Source: Accumulibacter sp.
GTDB taxonomy: Bacteria; Pseudomonadota; Gammaproteobacteria; Burkholderiales; Rhodocyclaceae
Length of the DNA: 64,000 bases
NCBI GenBank assembly: GCA_024235715.1
Contig: JACKLW010000005.1
Coordinates: 248,001-312,000 of the forward strand
Direction: 5' to 3'
Part shown: piece by piece, positions 1 through 9,642 of the stretch
Position numbering within the stretch: position 1 is the stretch's first letter
Layout: each line of letters begins with the position of its first letter
The notes under the pieces: generated by a model
Databases searched by the model: none
What the model was told of the DNA's origin: nothing
The model's input: the letters and a program-made list of their open reading frames with translations, nothing else
Position numbers and translations under genes: made by a program

Positions 1-1
1 C

Positions 2-109
2 TACGTCATCGACAAGGCCGGCATCATCCGCATGAAGCATACCGGGCCGATCACCGCCGACGCGCTATCGCACACGATTCTGCCCCTGCTCGCGGAGCTC
101 TCGAAATGA
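2..109 (+). CDS. ccmG: CcmG/DsbE thiol:disulfide interchange protein, C-terminal fragment
   Basis: The window opens inside this gene; only the last 35 codons are present. The visible piece contains VIDKAGIIRMKHTGPI, which matches the 'ID..G.I...H.GP' strand-turn-strand near the end of the thioredoxin fold in CcmG/DsbE. The family is a membrane-anchored periplasmic reductant that keeps apocytochrome c haem-binding cysteines reduced. The stop overlaps the start of ccmH (ATGA), as expected for a ccm operon. The active-site CxxC lies outside the window, so the identification rests on this tail plus context. Confidence 0.75.
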   Translation, partial: YVIDKAGIIRMKHTGPITADALSHTILPLLAELSK

Positions 110-591
110 GGCAACTGGTGATGACACTGCTGGTCGCGCTGCTGGTCATCGGCTGCGCCCATGCGTACGCGGGCGAAGCCCAACCGCTCGCCAAGGACGA
201 AGCAACCGAGAAACGCCTGATCGCCATTTCGTCGGAGTTGCGCTGCCTGGTCTGCCAGAACGAGTCCCTGGCTGGCTCGCATGCGGAACTGGCCAACGAC
301 CTGCGCCGCGAGATCCGCACGCTGATCAGCGACGGCAAGAGCGACGACGAAATCATGGAATTCATGGTCAGCCGTTATGGTGACTTCGTACGCTACCGGC
401 CGCCGCTGAAGGGAACGACGCTGTTGCTGTGGTTTGGTCCGGGCTTGCTGTTCGTCGTCGGTCTCGCCGCGCTCGTGCGTTACCTGCGACGCCGGGATCA
501 GGCCATCAAGGACTCGCCGCTGAGCGCCGCTGAGCGGCGCCAGGCCGACGCACTGCTGCACGACCAGGACTCTCGTCAAGGACGCTCATGA
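106..591 (+). CDS. ccmH: Cytochrome c-type biogenesis protein CcmH
   Basis: A 161-residue protein with an N-terminal signal peptide/anchor (residues 1-22), the signature LRCLVCQN with redox cysteines C47 and C50, and one transmembrane helix near residues 104-125. CcmH is a periplasm-facing membrane thiol oxidoreductase that acts with CcmG and CcmF to present reduced apocytochrome c for haem attachment. The length is normal for the short CcmH form, with the TPR part encoded separately by ccmI. The start overlaps the ccmG stop and the stop overlaps the ccmI start, implying translational coupling. Confidence 0.95.
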   Translation: MRQLVMTLLVALLVIGCAHAYAGEAQPLAKDEATEKRLIAISSELRCLVCQNESLAGSHAELANDLRREIRTLISDGKSDDEIMEFMVSRYGDFVRYRPPLKGTTLLLWFGPGLLFVVGLAALVRYLRRRDQAIKDSPLSAAERRQADALLHDQDSRQGRS

Positions 592-1799
592 CCGGCTTCA
601 TCATCTTCGCGGCGCTGCTCGTCGTCGTCGTCATTGCCATTCTCCTGCCCCCCCTGCTGCGCGCGCCCGCGCCATCCGGCGCTGCCGACCGTCGCGAAGC
701 AAATCTGGCCATCTTCCGTGACCAGCAAGGCGAACTCGAACGCGAGCGTAACGATGGTTCGCTCGCCGAAGCCGACTTCGAGCAGGCGCAGGCCGAGCTG
801 CAACGCCGGCTGCTTGACGAAGTCGCGCAGCCGGCCAGCGTAAAGAGCAGAGTCAGCGGTGGTCGCAAGACCGCGCTGGCCCTGCTCGTCATTCTGCCGC
901 TGGCGGCTGCCGCCGGCTATGCGGTGCTCGGAAATCGCCAGGCACTCGACCCGCTGCAACGGCAGGCGCGGGTCACGCCGCAACAGATCGAGGGAATGGT
1001 CGCCCGCCTGGTCGAAAAGCTCAGGGACAATCCGGACGACGGCCAGGGCTGGCTGATGCTGGCGCGTTCCTACAAGGTCCTGGAACGTTTTCCACAGGCT
1101 GCCGACGCCTACAGTCGCGCCGGCGCGCTGGTCAGCCAGGACGCCGCGCTGCTCGCCGACTATGCCGAGGTTCTCAGCCGCAGCAGCGGCGGCGACCTGC
1201 AGGGCAAACCGGGCGAGTTGATCGCCCAGGCCCTGAAGATCAACCCCGATGAACCGCAGGCACTGCTACTGGCTGGCGCTGCAGCCAGCGAGCGGCGGCA
1301 GTTTGCGGCCGCGGCCGACTACTGGGCGCGCCTGCTGGCACAGCTCGAACCCGGTTCCGAAGAAGCCAGGACAGTCGCGGCAGCGGTCGACAGGGCTCGC
1401 GAGTTCGCCGCCCAGCCCGTTGGCGAAGCGGCCGGCAAATCCACACCGGCGGCGCGCGCCGCAGTCAGTGGCGAAGTGACACTGAGCGGAGAACTCGCGG
1501 GACAGGCCGGCCCGGACGACGTGCTGTTCGTCTTTGCACGCGCTGAAGAAGGCCCGCGCATGCCACTCGCTGCGACTCGAGCCAGGGTTGCTGACCTGCC
1601 GCTGCGCTTTCGTTTCGACGACTCGATGGCGCTCGCCGGCGGCAGGAAGATTTCCGAATTCAAGACCGTCAGCATCGAAGCACGGGTGGCCAAGGCGGGC
1701 AAGGCGCAGACCTCGAGCGGCGACCTCTACGGCACGCTCAGCGGCGTCAAACCCGGTAGCCAGGGTCTGAGCCTGCTGATTGACCGGGTGCAACCCTGA
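588..1799 (+). CDS. ccmI: Cytochrome c maturation TPR protein CcmI (CycH)
   Basis: A 403-residue protein with transmembrane helices near residues 3-23 and 94-112 and a cytoplasmic stretch between them rich in charged, coiled-coil-like sequence. A periplasmic tetratricopeptide region (about 125-270) follows, then a C-terminal beta-rich domain (about 295-400) typical of CcmI. The family is a chaperone that holds apocytochrome c C-termini and delivers them to the CcmFH haem lyase. It begins 4 bases inside ccmH and is the last gene of the operon. No clear T-rich terminator follows it. Confidence 0.93.
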   Translation: MTGFIIFAALLVVVVIAILLPPLLRAPAPSGAADRREANLAIFRDQQGELERERNDGSLAEADFEQAQAELQRRLLDEVAQPASVKSRVSGGRKTALALLVILPLAAAAGYAVLGNRQALDPLQRQARVTPQQIEGMVARLVEKLRDNPDDGQGWLMLARSYKVLERFPQAADAYSRAGALVSQDAALLADYAEVLSRSSGGDLQGKPGELIAQALKINPDEPQALLLAGAAASERRQFAAAADYWARLLAQLEPGSEEARTVAAAVDRAREFAAQPVGEAAGKSTPAARAAVSGEVTLSGELAGQAGPDDVLFVFARAEEGPRMPLAATRARVADLPLRFRFDDSMALAGGRKISEFKTVSIEARVAKAGKAQTSSGDLYGTLSGVKPGSQGLSLLIDRVQP

Positions 1800-2064
1800 T
1801 CTTGGGTGTCGATGACGTGCGGATGACCTGCCGTTCGCCCTGCGGGCCTCGGCCAATCTGCCAAGGCGGGCACGTCAGTCCCGCAGGCTACGATATTTTG
1901 AATGACTGTCCAGCTCGGCTTCGAACAGCTACAGCGGCGGGCCGTCGGTGGTGAACGCCTGGTCAACGGGGCAAAATGACCATCGTGTGGCGCAGCACCG
2001 CCGTCTTTTGTCTGGCCACGGAATCGGGCGAGCGTGCCGCCGGATCGGCTTGCAGAACCGCAAA
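1800..2064. other. Intergenic stretch without a supported gene
   Basis: A 265-base interval between the ends of ccmI (plus) and the small membrane protein gene (minus), so a convergent junction. Short open frames here are arginine/serine-rich and frame-shadow-like. One plus-strand frame around 1948-2060 reads VVNAWSTGQNDHRV, faintly like a DDE transposase strand, but no catalytic residues or ends can be shown. I see no convincing terminator. Confidence 0.4.
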
Positions 2065-2250
2065 CTAGTCCGACTTCCTCCGCTCGTCGGTTCCGGGCGC
2101 GAGAAACACGCCAACGCCCAGTGCGATCAGCAGCACCGGCCACCAGGTGCCCAGCAGCCGGGCCATGTCCAGTTCGACGAATTCCAGGTTGATAGCCAGC
2201 GCCAGGACGCCGACGAGAACCAGTGCGATTGCAGCGATGTTTCCTCTCAT
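2065..2250 (-). CDS. Small two-helix membrane protein, LiaI/LiaF N-terminal-like
   Basis: A 61-residue protein made almost entirely of two hydrophobic helices (about 4-22 and 31-50), with the motif GTWWPVLLIALGV and a charged tail ending DERRKSD. The W-P-x-L-L-I-x-x-G pattern is that of the LiaI-LiaF-like/DUF5668 transmembrane region, a domain of unknown function found alone or at the N terminus of envelope-stress sensors. I chose the ATG at 2250 because GGGGGAG lies 8 bases upstream. A longer frame to 2301 has no such site. It stands alone. Confidence 0.7.
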   Translation of the reverse strand: MRGNIAAIALVLVGVLALAINLEFVELDMARLLGTWWPVLLIALGVGVFLAPGTDERRKSD

Positions 2251-2346
2251 TTCGATCCACTCCCCCGGAGATCCGGCACAAGCGCTTGCCGAAGGCTGCA
2301 CGTCAGTCGTTCAGGAGCGCATCGACCCTGTACGCCGGCATGAAGC

Positions 2347-3789
2347 TCACGGCAGATATTGATCAAGGTAGGCATTCACGCCCAGAGCACCGAGACCACG
2401 TACGTCCAGCGACGACTCGAGGATGACTGCTTGCTGTTCGGGGCCGAATCTGCGCGCCAGGTGTTTCCTGAATTTCTCGAGCAGCACGGGGATTCCCTCG
2501 GCGCGACGCCGCCGGTGGCCGAGCGGATATTCGCAGACCAGTTCTTCTGTCCGGCTACCGTCGCTGAAGAACACCTGCAGCGCATTGGCAATCGAACGCT
2601 TCTGGGGGTCGAGGTAGTCCGCCGAGAAGCTTGCTTCCTCGACGACCTCGATCTTGGCGCGCAACGCGTCGATGCGGGGATCCGCCGCCGCGTCATCCTC
2701 GTAGGCCTCGCCGCTCAGCTGCCCTTCGATCAGGGCGTAGGCGACCATGTATTGCAGGCAGTGATCACGATCGGCAGGATTGTGCAGCGGTCCCGTCTTG
2801 TCGATGATGCGCAGCGCCGATTCCTGCGTACGAATGACCACCTTGTCGATGCTGTCGAGCCGATCGACCAACTGTGGATGCAGTTCCACCGCGCATTCGA
2901 CCGCGGTCTGGGCGTGGAATTCGGCGGGAAAACTGATCTTGAACAAGACGTTCTCGACCACGTAGCTGCCATACGCTCGCGGAACGCGCAGCGACTGCCC
3001 CTTGAAGAGCGCGTCCTGGAAGCCCCAGGTCCTGGCGGTCAGCGCGCTCGGATAACCCATCTCGCCCTTGATCGAAAACAAGGCCAGCATGACGCCACGC
3101 GCGGTGGCGTCGCCGGCCGCCCAGGATTTGCGCGACCCGGTGTTCGGCGCGTGGCGATAAGTGCGCAGCGGCTGCCCGTCGACAAAGGCCTGCGACACGG
3201 CGTTGATGATCTGCGATCGCCCGCCGCCCAGCAGCCAGGTGCAAACGGCGGCGGTAGCCACCTTGACCAGCAGCACGTGGTCCAGACCGACGCGATTGAA
3301 GCTGTTCTCAAGGGCCAGCACGCCCTGAATTTCGTAGGCCTTGATCATGGCCTCGAGAACCTGGCGCATCTGCAGCGGCGCCTGGCCACTGGCGGCGCGA
3401 GTGCGCGACAGCCAGTCGGCGGTGGCCAGAATGCCGCCGAGATTGTCCGAGGGATGTCCCCATTCGGCCGCCAGCCAGGTGTCGTTGAAGTCCAGCCAGC
3501 GGATCAGCGCCCCGATGTTGAAAGCCGCCAGGACCGGGTCAAGCTGAAACCCGGTGCCCGGAACGCGGGCGCCATGCGGGACCACCGTGCCAGGGACGAT
3601 CGGCCCGAGCAGCTTGCTGCAGGCCGGGTAGGCGAGCGCTTCGAGTCCGCAGCCAAGCGCGTCGATCAGGCAGTAGCGGGCGGTATTGAAGGCGCTGCTG
3701 GACTCGATCCTGTAGTCCAGGACGTAATCGGCAATATCGACCAGCAACCGGTCGGGGTCGGGGCGGGTATCTGGAATTCGTGATGACAT
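2347..3789 (-). CDS. prpD: 2-methylcitrate dehydratase (MmgE/PrpD family)
   Basis: A 480-residue protein, close to the usual 483 of PrpD. It has the family's N-terminal helical region ([14 protein letters not shown]), the segment [19 protein letters not shown] that carries conserved active-site-region residues, and a C-terminal lid domain with the [13 protein letters not shown] motif. PrpD dehydrates 2-methylcitrate to 2-methyl-cis-aconitate in propionyl-CoA catabolism (cytosol). It follows prpC by 99 bases on the same strand and is probably co-transcribed. prpB, prpF, acnD and the regulator prpR are not in the window, so the rest of the cycle is encoded elsewhere. Confidence 0.93.
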   Translation of the reverse strand: MSSRIPDTRPDPDRLLVDIADYVLDYRIESSSAFNTARYCLIDALGCGLEALAYPACSKLLGPIVPGTVVPHGARVPGTGFQLDPVLAAFNIGALIRWLDFNDTWLAAEWGHPSDNLGGILATADWLSRTRAASGQAPLQMRQVLEAMIKAYEIQGVLALENSFNRVGLDHVLLVKVATAAVCTWLLGGGRSQIINAVSQAFVDGQPLRTYRHAPNTGSRKSWAAGDATARGVMLALFSIKGEMGYPSALTARTWGFQDALFKGQSLRVPRAYGSYVVENVLFKISFPAEFHAQTAVECAVELHPQLVDRLDSIDKVVIRTQESALRIIDKTGPLHNPADRDHCLQYMVAYALIEGQLSGEAYEDDAAADPRIDALRAKIEVVEEASFSADYLDPQKRSIANALQVFFSDGSRTEELVCEYPLGHRRRRAEGIPVLLEKFRKHLARRFGPEQQAVILESSLDVRGLGALGVNAYLDQYLP

Positions 3790-3888
3790 CTTGCTTCTCC
3801 TGGTGCCGCGCCGAAGCGGTTCGACGAACGACAGGACACCGGCTTCCGGTGCCCGTCACGCCGCCTGGCACAGGCCGGCGGCAGGGTT

Positions 3889-5049
3889 CTATTTTCGTTG
3901 CGCCAGGGGAAGGAATTCCTGCACCTCCGGCCCGACGTAGTTGGCCGAAGGACGGATCAGTTTGCCATCGATGCGCTGCTCGATGATGTGCGCCGCCCAG
4001 CCACTGGTGCGGGCGATCACGAACAGCGGCGTGAACATCGACGTCGGGACAGCCAGCATGTGATAGACGACGCCGGAAAACCAATCGACGTTCGGAAACA
4101 TCCGCTTCTGCTCCCACATCACCTGTTCGATGCGGCTGGCGATCGCGAACAGCATCTGATTGTCACCGTCGTCGCAGAGCTGCTGCGCGACGGCGCGGAT
4201 CACCTTGTGGCGCGGGTCGGCGATGGTGTAAAGGGGGTGGCCGAAACCGATGATGATCTCGCGGTTGGCAAGCCGGGCACTGATGTCCTTCTCGGCTTGC
4301 AGTGCGTCGTGGTAACGGCTCTGGATTTCGAAGGCAAACTCATTGGCGCCACCATGCCGGCGACCGCTCAGGGCCCCGATGGCGCCGCTGACGGCCGCGT
4401 ACAGATCGGCGCCGGTACCGGTGATCGTTCGCGCGGTAAAAGTCGAGGCGTTGAATTCATGCTCGGCATAGAGCACCAGCGACTTGTCCAGGCTGCTGGC
4501 GTGCAACGCCGACGGCGGCTTGCCGCACAGCAGGTGCAGGAAGTGCGCCGCTATCGACTCGTCGTCGGTTTCCGTCTCGATGCGCCGGCCGTTGTGCGAC
4601 CAGTGATACCAGTAGAGCAGCATCGACCCGAAGCTGGCAATCAGACGGTCGGCAATTTCGCGCGCGCCCCCAGGGTTGTGATCCTGCGCCTCGGGCAGAA
4701 TCGTGCCCAGCGCAGAGCAACCGCTGCGCAGGACATCGGTCGGGTGCGCCGACGCCGGCAGGTTCTCGAGCACCGGTCGCAGCCGCACCGGCAAGCCACG
4801 CAGCGTCTTCAGCTTCTTGCGGTACTGGTTGAGCTGGGTCAGGCTCGGCAAGCGCCCGTAGAGGAGCAGGTAGGCGACTTCTTCGAAGGTCGCCTGCTCG
4901 GCCAGGGCAATGACGTCGTAGCCGCGGTAGTGCAGATCGTTGCCGTTCCGGCCGACCGAACAGATCGCCGTATCGCCGGCAAGCACACCGGACAGCGCGA
5001 CCGACTTCTTGCCTTTGGGTATCTCGTCCTTGAGTTCGTCGTTCATCAT
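3889..5049 (-). CDS. prpC: 2-methylcitrate synthase
   Basis: A 386-residue citrate-synthase-fold protein. [17 protein letters not shown] and [17 protein letters not shown] carry the catalytic histidines and match PrpC better than housekeeping GltA, which is longer. PrpC condenses propionyl-CoA with oxaloacetate to give 2-methylcitrate. GGGGAGGCG precedes two consecutive ATG codons, so the start could be either. prpD follows directly. The placement first in a prpC-prpD pair supports the methylcitrate assignment over citrate synthase. Confidence 0.93.
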   Translation of the reverse strand: MMNDELKDEIPKGKKSVALSGVLAGDTAICSVGRNGNDLHYRGYDVIALAEQATFEEVAYLLLYGRLPSLTQLNQYRKKLKTLRGLPVRLRPVLENLPASAHPTDVLRSGCSALGTILPEAQDHNPGGAREIADRLIASFGSMLLYWYHWSHNGRRIETETDDESIAAHFLHLLCGKPPSALHASSLDKSLVLYAEHEFNASTFTARTITGTGADLYAAVSGAIGALSGRRHGGANEFAFEIQSRYHDALQAEKDISARLANREIIIGFGHPLYTIADPRHKVIRAVAQQLCDDGDNQMLFAIASRIEQVMWEQKRMFPNVDWFSGVVYHMLAVPTSMFTPLFVIARTSGWAAHIIEQRIDGKLIRPSANYVGPEVQEFLPLAQRK

Positions 5050-5156
5050 CGCCTCCCCTGATCACCAAGCCTGCGCTTGCCGATCGAGTATTCCCGAGTT
5101 CGGTGGTCGCGGTCAATAGCGGTTGTGCTGCGTTGCTGCCGCAACTGCCCGGCCCC

Positions 5157-5696
5157 TCAGTCCCCCGAGTTGTCTGACTCCTGGCCGCCGGCAAGCCGGT
5201 CATCCGCGCCGCCGTCCGGCGACAGCCCCTCCGCCGCAGGCAGGCGCGATGGAGGCAGAAAGGCGAGCGTGCAGGCGCTTTCGTGCCCGATCAGCGGTTT
5301 GGGCAGCTTGACGATTTCGACGTCGGTGACGCCGACTTCAATCATCCCCAGGCGTTCCGCGGCGGCTCGCGACAGGTCGATCACACGACCTCGATGACCC
5401 ATACGATCATTGATTCTGACCACCACGCAATAGGCGGAAAAGGGACGCCGCACGGCGACCATGGTACCCAGGGGGAAGCGATTGCTCGCCGCAGAGATGT
5501 TCTCGTGATGAAAGGCCTTGCCCGAGGCGGTCGTGCGGCCGGTGAACCGCTTTCCGTAGAAACTCGCCCGGCCAGCCAGGACGGTCGACGTTTCCGGCCA
5601 CCCGCCGGCCTTCTTGGCGATGGCACCCGAATCGCCCAGTACGGATCCCGACAACGCCAGGAGCAGCGAAGCGAACAGCGCCGACGGCGGCTTCAC
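5157..5696 (-). CDS. RlpA-like double-psi beta-barrel protein (no SPOR domain)
   Basis: A 179-residue exported protein: a hydrophobic signal sequence (about 1-25), then a double-psi beta-barrel with ASFYGKRFTGRTTASGKAF and the 'VRINDRMGHRGRVIDLS' core of the RlpA family. RlpA proteins are septal/periplasmic peptidoglycan-acting proteins, some with lytic transglycosylase activity on denuded glycan. Unlike the paralogue at 11892-12944, it has no lipobox and no C-terminal SPOR domain. The frame stays open to 6251, but the extension is arginine/cysteine-rich and unlike protein. I place the start at the GTG at 5696, just before the signal sequence, without a strong ribosome binding site. Confidence 0.78.
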   Translation of the reverse strand: MKPPSALFASLLLALSGSVLGDSGAIAKKAGGWPETSTVLAGRASFYGKRFTGRTTASGKAFHHENISAASNRFPLGTMVAVRRPFSAYCVVVRINDRMGHRGRVIDLSRAAAERLGMIEVGVTDVEIVKLPKPLIGHESACTLAFLPPSRLPAAEGLSPDGGADDRLAGGQESDNSGD

Positions 5697-6241
5697 GGCA
5701 GCCCCAGGAGAAAGATCTCTTGCCAACGGCGCGGCAGGACAACCATGGCGGCGCTGCCAGGGCGTACCCCCCGCCAGGAACATGGCCGGCAGCACCTGGA
5801 AGGTACGGGCGCCGAACACAGTGCGCCGGAGATTCGCGCCGGCCCCGAACGGGCCACGGTCGATAGACTTGTCGCACATGGCCACGCACGCCCTGCGCCT
5901 GCCGGGTTTGCCGAATGCCGGCGCTTCGCCCTTGACGGGCGCCAGCTGCAGCCGCCAAGCGGTCTCACCTTGCCGGAGAGATCGGCAGGCCCGAGTGCAA
6001 AGAGCCGCATGCCGATCGCCGGAGCGCTTAAAATTGCGGCTATTTGTGCAACATGGTGGCGCATGGCAGGCGGTCCCTGGCTGGCATCTGGCGACGATCA
6101 ACGTTCCGAACGCGTAAGGATAGCCTGCGCGCTGGCGCCCGCACAAGCCACCTCCCACGCGGCAATTGCGCTGGGCCGCCCGTCGTGTCGGATCGATCTG
6201 CGCGCTGCCGGCCACCGGCCTTGCCCTGAAATGCGACACGG
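5697..6241. other. 545-base divergent intergenic region with GC-rich inverted repeats
   Basis: This lies between the divergent RlpA-like gene and the YqaA-like gene. Open frames on both strands have shadow-like composition and no recognisable domain. An inverted repeat GCCTGCCG (5897-5904) / CGGCAGGC (5983-5990) encloses smaller stems around 5920-5942. On the minus strand TTGCAC (about 6045-6050) lies upstream of this block. It may carry promoters for both genes or a structured RNA. Nothing more can be supported. Confidence 0.4.
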
Positions 6242-6760
6242 ATGAAAACACACCTCCTTCCGGACTGGTTGCGACAACTGCTCATGCGCAGCGTCGGCTG
6301 TCGTCATTACTCGCTGGTCGTCGCGGCGATCGCCTTCGTCACCACCGTCACCTTCAGCTTCCCCTTCGTTGCCGTGCTGATTCCGGCAGTGCTGCTGGCG
6401 CCCAGGCGTTGGCGCGCGCTGGGTCTGCTCTGCGGTCTTGCCAGCGGCTGCGGAGCAGCGGTGCTGGTGGAAATTTTCCAGTACCTGGGTGGTGAGTTCG
6501 TCCTCACACGCTATCCCGAACTGGCCACCATGGAGGTCTGGCAGCGGGCCAGCGAATGGCTGCAAGACTGGGGCCTGCTGGCCATCCTGCTGATTGCCGG
6601 GTCACCGATGCCGCAAACGCCCGCCCTGCTCTTCTGCGCACTGGCCGACGTGTCGTCGTTGGGCATTCTGGTCGCGGTGGCACTCGGCAAGACGGTCAAG
6701 TACCTGTTCATGGCCTGGGCCACGGCGCACTATCCGGCGCGCTTCGTGCGCTACAACTGA
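6242..6760 (+). CDS. YqaA-type VTT/SNARE-associated membrane protein
   Basis: A 172-residue inner-membrane protein with about four hydrophobic segments (about 24-50, 58-80, 104-130, 135-160). The pattern SFPFVAVLIPAVLLAP near the N terminus and a glycine/proline-containing re-entrant stretch (AGSPMPQTPALLFCALA) fit the short YqaA subgroup of the DedA/VTT superfamily. Family members are linked to membrane homeostasis and lipid flipping, but the function of this subgroup is not settled. It lies alone, convergent with lipA 44 bases beyond its stop. Confidence 0.75.
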   Translation: MKTHLLPDWLRQLLMRSVGCRHYSLVVAAIAFVTTVTFSFPFVAVLIPAVLLAPRRWRALGLLCGLASGCGAAVLVEIFQYLGGEFVLTRYPELATMEVWQRASEWLQDWGLLAILLIAGSPMPQTPALLFCALADVSSLGILVAVALGKTVKYLFMAWATAHYPARFVRYN

Positions 6761-6804
6761 CCGCCGTACGCCGCAGGCCGCGGCTGTGGCAAGAGCGCCG
6801 CCGC

Positions 6805-7788
6805 TCAGGCGACGCCGGCGCTTTCCGCCTGCACGTCCGCCCAATAGCTCGAGCGCACCATCGGCCCGCAGGCCGCGCCGGTGAAACCCATTGCCAGCGC
6901 CTGCTCCTCGAACATCTTGAATACCTCCGGATGCACGTAGCGGTCCACCGGCAGATGATGGGCGGATGGAGCGAGATACTGGCCGATGGTCAGCATCTCC
7001 ACGTCGTTGGCGCGCAGGTCGCGCAGGACGTCGAGGATCTCGTCATCGCTTTCGCCGAGGCCGACCATCAATCCCGACTTGGTCGGAATCTGCGGGTAGC
7101 GCGCCTTGAAGCCCTTCATGAAAGCCAGCGAATGGGCATAGTCGGCGCCGGGACGCGCCTGCCTGTAGAGGCGGGGCACCGTTTCCATGTTGTGGTTGAG
7201 AACGTCGGGCAGGGACCTGCCGAGCACTTCGAGGGCGATCTCCATGCGCCCCCGGAAGTCGGGAACCAGCGTTTCGATGGTCGTCACCGGCGAGCTGCGG
7301 CGCACCGCCCGGATCACGTCGACAAAGTGTTGTGCGCCACCATCGCGCAGGTCGTCGCGGTCGACGCTGGTTATCACCACGTAACGCAACTGTAGCCTGG
7401 CGACGCTATCGGCGAGATTGGCGGGCTCGTTGACGTCGGGCGGCAAGGGCTTGCCATGGCCGACGTCGCAGAACGGGCAGCGGCGGGTGCACACATCGCC
7501 GAGGATCATGAAGGTGGCGGTGCCGCGACCGAAGCATTCGCCGATGTTCGGACAGGCTGCTTCTTCGCAAACGGTGTGCAGCTTCTGTTCGCGCAGCATC
7601 TTCTTGATCTCGCCAAAGCGCCCCGTCGCATTCCCCGCCTTGACACGAATCCAGTCCGGTTTGCGCTGCGGCGCCTGCGGAACGATCTTGATCGGAATGC
7701 GCGCCGTCTTCAGTTCGCCCCGCTCCTTGACGCCGGCAATCCTGGCCGCGGGTTTGCGCGTGCCGCGATCTTCATTCTCACTGTTCAT
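6805..7788 (-). CDS. lipA: Lipoyl synthase
   Basis: A 327-residue radical-SAM enzyme that inserts two sulfurs into octanoyl groups on E2 and GcvH proteins. Both cluster motifs are visible: CX4CX5C (C74, C79, C85; auxiliary cluster) and CX3CX2C (C100, C104, C107; SAM cluster). The C-terminal RSSYWAD supplies the serine that ligates the auxiliary cluster. The ATG at 7788 overlaps the lipB stop (ATGA), which fixes the start. An upstream extension of the frame lies within lipB. It is the last gene of a dacA-dat-ybeD-lipB-lipA series. Confidence 0.97.
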   Translation of the reverse strand: MNSENEDRGTRKPAARIAGVKERGELKTARIPIKIVPQAPQRKPDWIRVKAGNATGRFGEIKKMLREQKLHTVCEEAACPNIGECFGRGTATFMILGDVCTRRCPFCDVGHGKPLPPDVNEPANLADSVARLQLRYVVITSVDRDDLRDGGAQHFVDVIRAVRRSSPVTTIETLVPDFRGRMEIALEVLGRSLPDVLNHNMETVPRLYRQARPGADYAHSLAFMKGFKARYPQIPTKSGLMVGLGESDDEILDVLRDLRANDVEMLTIGQYLAPSAHHLPVDRYVHPEVFKMFEEQALAMGFTGAACGPMVRSSYWADVQAESAGVA

Positions 7789-8477
7789 CGTTGCCTGCGC
7801 TCCAGTTGTGCTGCGAGATGTTCGGTCAGCGCCGTCGCCGCTGCCGACGGACTCAAGGTAATGCCGAGATCGCTGGTCTGGGTGACCGGCAGGCCGGGGT
7901 AGCCGCAAGGATTGATCGCCGCGAATGGCGACAGATCCATGTCCACATTCAGGCTGACGCCGTGATAGCTGCAGCTCCGGCGTACCCGAAGGCCGAGTGC
8001 CGCCACCTTGGCCGCGCCGACATAGACGCCAGGCGCACCCGCGTGCCTTTCGGCAACGACGCCATGCCCGGCAAGCAGGTCGATCACCGCCTGCTCTATC
8101 GTTTCAACCAACTCGCGAACCTTCAGCCTGCGCCTGTTCAGGTCGAGCAGCACATAAATCACCACCTGCCCGGGGCCATGGTAGGTAATCTGGCCACCGC
8201 GATCGGTTTTCACCAGCGGAATGCCGAGATCGGCCAGCAGGTGCTCGGGTCGGCCTGCCTGACCAAGGGTCAGCACCGGCGCGTGTTCGCAAGACCACAG
8301 TTCGTCGCCGGTCCGCTCGTTGCGCGCAGCGGTGAAATCAATCATCGCCTGCCAGGTCTGCTGGTAGTTGGTTAGCCCCAGACGACGAACCCGCAGGCCG
8401 GTTTGCGAAGCGGGCAGGAAGTCGGCGGCGGCGCCCACCCGGGTGTGCGCCTTGAGGTCTCGCTGTTCGCCGCTCAT
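7785..8477 (-). CDS. lipB: Octanoyl-[ACP]:protein N-octanoyltransferase
   Basis: A 230-residue cytosolic transferase that moves octanoate from acyl carrier protein to lipoyl domains, the substrate step for LipA. The signature [21 protein letters not shown], the downstream catalytic lysine in GAAKVAALG and the catalytic cysteine in INPCGYPGL are all present. It overlaps ybeD upstream and lipA downstream by 4 bases each. The N terminus is about 20 residues longer than in some relatives, so an internal start is possible. Confidence 0.96.
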   Translation of the reverse strand: MSGEQRDLKAHTRVGAAADFLPASQTGLRVRRLGLTNYQQTWQAMIDFTAARNERTGDELWSCEHAPVLTLGQAGRPEHLLADLGIPLVKTDRGGQITYHGPGQVVIYVLLDLNRRRLKVRELVETIEQAVIDLLAGHGVVAERHAGAPGVYVGAAKVAALGLRVRRSCSYHGVSLNVDMDLSPFAAINPCGYPGLPVTQTSDLGITLSPSAAATALTEHLAAQLERRQR

Positions 8478-8740
8478 AAAACGATCTTGACCAGTGGATG
8501 ACTGCTTAGTTCCCTGTACAGGTCGTCAAGTTGCGCCCGGCTGGTGGCGTTTATGGTGCACGTCAGGCTCACGTACCTGCCACCCGTCGAGGCGCGCATG
8601 GCCATCGTCGCGCCATCGAAATCCGGGGCGTGGCGCAGCACGACTTCGAGCACCGCTTGCGCCAGGGCAGCGTCGGCCAGCCCCATGATCTTGAGCGGAA
8701 ACTCACAGGGGAAGTCGAACGGGCCGTCGCACTCAGACAT
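8474..8740 (-). CDS. ybeD: DUF493/YbeD family protein
   Basis: An 88-residue protein with the DUF493 ferredoxin-like fold pattern: [11 protein letters not shown] at the start, then [25 protein letters not shown], and VKIVL at the C terminus. In many proteobacteria it sits between a transaminase or dacA and lipB, exactly as here, but its biochemical role is unproven. The ATG at 8740 lies inside the end of dat (8-base overlap). The longer frame upstream is a shadow of dat. Confidence 0.9.
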   Translation of the reverse strand: MSECDGPFDFPCEFPLKIMGLADAALAQAVLEVVLRHAPDFDGATMAMRASTGGRYVSLTCTINATSRAQLDDLYRELSSHPLVKIVL

Positions 8741-9602
8741 CGCAGGCACTGGCCCGCGCCACCTGCGAGCGGTAGGCGCCATACCACGCCTGCATCTGCC
8801 GCACGGCCGGGCCGGGCTTGCCGGTCCCGACAGCCTGCCCGTCAAGGCTGACGATCGGCAGCACCTCGCGCGTCGAGGAGGTCAACCACAGTTCGTCGGC
8901 AACGCGCAGTTCGGCATCGGCAATGTCGCGCAACTCGCACGGCATGCCGTGCCGGGCAGCAAGTTCGAGAACCAGATCGTAGGTGATACCGGCCAGCATG
9001 CGGTGGTCACGTGACGGTGCCCGCAGGACGCCATCCTTGACGACGAAGATGTTCGACGTTGCCCCTTCGCTGAGCAGGCCATCGCGCAGCAGGATCGTTT
9101 CGGCGCAACCAGCGTCGATTGCCTGCTGGCGCAGGAGGACATTGGCGAGCAGCGAGACGGTCTTCAGGTTGCAGCGCAGCCAGCGATTGTCGACCGCACT
9201 GAGTACCGCGATGCCTTGCTCGCGCTGCTGAGTCATGAGTGGCAAGGCGGTCGAAAAAATGAAGACTGTCGGCGGCACGCCCTTCGGAAAGCTCTGGTCG
9301 CGCTTGCTGTCGGCGCCGCGTGTCACCTGCAGGTAAAGCGACTGATCGTCGAATTCGCCGTCGACGATCACCCGCTGCACGCGTTCGCTCCACTCGGCGA
9401 CGCTGTGCGGATTGGCCAGCGCGATGCCATCGAGTGTCCGCTGCAGCCGCGCCAGATGCTGCTCGAGCAGAAACGGACGCCGCGCATAGACCGGGATCAC
9501 TTCGTAGGCGCCGTCACCAAAAAGGAAGCCTCGGTCAAGCGGTGAAACCCGCGCTTCATCGAGCGGCATGTACTGCCCGTTGAGATAGGCCGTCATCGGC
9601 AT
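8733..9602 (-). CDS. dat: D-amino acid aminotransferase (class IV PLP transaminase)
   Basis: A 289-residue fold-type IV PLP enzyme. The PLP lysine is K147 in CNLKTVSLL, and the cofactor-binding glutamate is E179 in LLSEGATSN. The N-terminal RGFLFGDGAYEVIPVY and the overall length fit D-alanine aminotransferases rather than the longer IlvE. It would interconvert D-alanine and D-glutamate with their keto acids, supplying D-amino acids for peptidoglycan. It follows dacA by 40 bases, which suits a cell-wall role. Aminodeoxychorismate lyase is a less likely alternative. Confidence 0.88.
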   Translation of the reverse strand: MPMTAYLNGQYMPLDEARVSPLDRGFLFGDGAYEVIPVYARRPFLLEQHLARLQRTLDGIALANPHSVAEWSERVQRVIVDGEFDDQSLYLQVTRGADSKRDQSFPKGVPPTVFIFSTALPLMTQQREQGIAVLSAVDNRWLRCNLKTVSLLANVLLRQQAIDAGCAETILLRDGLLSEGATSNIFVVKDGVLRAPSRDHRMLAGITYDLVLELAARHGMPCELRDIADAELRVADELWLTSSTREVLPIVSLDGQAVGTGKPGPAVRQMQAWYGAYRSQVARASACDV

Positions 9603-9642
9603 GCACCCTTCTTTTCGCGCTACGCCCGGGATGCCGCCAGGC

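Noticed and set aside
1948..2064. Possible transposase remnant (VVNAWSTGQNDHRV-like reading)
   Set aside because: Only one short stretch is suggestive; no DDE residues, no terminal repeats and no flanking duplication could be seen.
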